Shown piece after piece: positions 62,849 to 64,000 of a stretch of 64,000 nt of DNA. Every line of letters begins with the position of its first letter. The stretch's first letter is position 1. The notes beneath the pieces are model-generated. The model ran no database searches. It was not told the origin of the DNA and saw only the letters and a program-made list of their open reading frames with translations. The DNA is from Arthrobacter liuii (GTDB lineage Bacteria; Actinomycetota; Actinomycetes; Actinomycetales; Micrococcaceae), in contig NZ_BMFW01000002.1 of assembly GCF_014639275.1 (NCBI RefSeq), positions 310,487 through 374,486 of the forward strand, written 5' to 3'. The translations under genes and the position numbers were made by a program.

Positions 62849-64000
62849 ATGTCTGAAACAGCCCGCAAGTTCACCCTCCTGCCCATGCTCGGCCATACGA
62901 AGGGCAAGCGCAGCCCTGTGACATGCGCACTCAAATGCGACAACGCCTGCGCCGGCGACGTCTGCAACACCAGCTCCAACAGCTACTTCCGCGACATAGC
63001 CTCCGCCACCCTGTCCCGCCGGGCCGCCCTGGGCCTGGGCGCCGCCGGAGCGCTCGCCGTCGCCCTCGGGTCCGCCGTAACTTCCGCCGAACCCGCCTCC
63101 GCCGCGGGCTTGTCCAAGGCCGCAAAGGAAGGCTTCGGCAACTCCAAGCTGGAGTTCACCGCCATCAAGCCCGTGGACAAGGCTGTTGACGCGTTCACGG
63201 TGCCGGAGGGCTTCACCTGGCAGCCGATCATCCGCTGGGGTGACCCGCTGTTCAACGATTCCCCCGACTTCGACCTGAACCACCAGACCGCGGCAGCGCA
63301 GGCGCGGCAGTTTGGCTACAACAACGACTACACGGACATCGTTGACATCCCCGGCAGCAAGGGCCGCCGCGCGGTGCTGTTCACCAACCACGAGTACACC
63401 AACGAAAACATCATGGTGCCCGCTGGCTACGACCCGGTGGAGACTCGTGCCATCGGCCGCGCCGCCCATGGCCTGGCCGTGGTTGAGCTCGAGCGCAAGA
63501 ACACCACCAAACCGTGGAGCTACGTCAAGGGCGCGCCGCTGAACCGCCGCTACCTCTCCGACACCACCTACGAACTGACCGGCCCGGTTGCCGGCTCGGC
63601 ACTGGTCAAAACCGTGGCCGATCCCTCCGGCCGCGCCATCAAGGGAACGTTCGGCAACTGCTCCGGCGGCACCACCCCGTGGGGCACCATCCTCTCCGGC
63701 GAGGAAAACTTCAACGGGTACTTCGTGGCTCCCGGCACCTCCGCGAGCGACAAGCGGTATGGCCTCACCGCCAAGCCCACCGCACGCAAGTGGGAACTGG
63801 ACGATCCCCGGTTCGACACCCGCAACGCCGGCTATGAGAACGAGACCAACCGATTCGGCTGGATCGTGGAGGTTGACCCGTTCGACCCCACCTCCACCCC
63901 CAAGAAGCGCTCCGCAATGGGCCGGTTCAAGCACGAGGGCGCCAACGTGATCGTGGCCGAGTCCGGCCACGTGGTGGCCTACATGGGCGACGACGAAAAG
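62849..64000 (+). CDS. phoX: PhoX-family phosphatase, Tat-exported (partial at window end)
   Basis: The frame from ATG 62849 is open to the last base (384 codons); the usual length is over 650, so the C-terminal part is missing. The N-terminus has four Cys (26, 30, 34, 39), then a twin-arginine signal (LSRRAALGLGAAGALAVALG, Arg57/58) ending near SAEPASA. PhoX landmarks include FTWQPIIRWGDPL, LFTNHEYTNENIM and GNCSGGTTPWGTILSGEENF. PhoX enzymes are calcium- and iron-dependent alkaline phosphatases that release phosphate from organic esters outside the cell. The PHO box upstream agrees. Confidence 0.88.
   Translation, partial: MSETARKFTLLPMLGHTKGKRSPVTCALKCDNACAGDVCNTSSNSYFRDIASATLSRRAALGLGAAGALAVALGSAVTSAEPASAAGLSKAAKEGFGNSKLEFTAIKPVDKAVDAFTVPEGFTWQPIIRWGDPLFNDSPDFDLNHQTAAAQARQFGYNNDYTDIVDIPGSKGRRAVLFTNHEYTNENIMVPAGYDPVETRAIGRAAHGLAVVELERKNTTKPWSYVKGAPLNRRYLSDTTYELTGPVAGSALVKTVADPSGRAIKGTFGNCSGGTTPWGTILSGEENFNGYFVAPGTSASDKRYGLTAKPTARKWELDDPRFDTRNAGYENETNRFGWIVEVDPFDPTSTPKKRSAMGRFKHEGANVIVAESGHVVAYMGDDEK

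Overview
The window is high-GC (about 65%) chromosomal DNA from an actinobacterium. The gene content points to a soil member of the Micrococcaceae, such as Arthrobacter or Pseudarthrobacter: ANTAR-domain regulators, LGFP repeats, an LCP protein, a menaquinone gene (menC), a Pls/PosA-type peptide synthetase and an N-acetylglutaminylglutamine (NAGGN) amidotransferase. This placement is inference. I see no rRNA, tRNA, CRISPR array or intact insertion sequence.

Layout. 1-1152: tail of an upstream gene, a decayed COG4705-type membrane gene, then DNA without a recognisable gene. 1153-4645: two exported proteins (a lipoprotein phosphoesterase and a LamG/PKD/LGFP-repeat protein). 4798-9325: an Lrp/AsnC regulator divergent from a three-gene branched-chain 2-oxoacid dehydrogenase operon. 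9343-10853: a YtrA-type GntR regulator, its target membrane protein and a clear palindromic operator. 10911-19900: a translationally coupled operon (SRPBCC protein, 1325-residue membrane NRPS of the Pls/PosA type, M1 peptidase, phosphopantetheinyl transferase), divergent from a TetR regulator and a DHA2 exporter. 20256-22424: an FAD monooxygenase, a VOC-gene fragment and a small exported protein. 22425-37126: a regulatory stretch with four ANTAR proteins, plus an acyltransferase, LCP and FtsW genes, an MFS transporter, MarR and TrxB. 37250-44711: MFS transporter, alpha/beta hydrolase, and a NitT/TauT-type ABC transporter divergent from a CitA/CitB-like two-component system. 44932-52182: two frameshifted genes, a glutamine amidotransferase, an Orn/Lys/Arg decarboxylase paralogue that has lost its PLP-lysine region, the NAGGN amidotransferase and an M20 peptidase. 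52278-62704: PAP2 phosphatase, MFS, an ABC exporter with its MarR-type regulator, CorA, an Nramp-like transporter, an intact paralogue of the decarboxylase, and MenC. 62849-64000: a PhoX-type phosphatase behind a PHO box, cut by the window edge.

The most interesting items are the Pls/PosA operon, the gutted decarboxylase next to a NAGGN locus that lacks the dipeptide synthetase, a dispersed intergenic palindrome found twice at convergent gene ends, and the concentration of ANTAR regulators. Many starts were moved inward from the longest reading frame on the basis of ribosome-binding sites, signal peptides or stop/start overlaps; reasons are given per gene.
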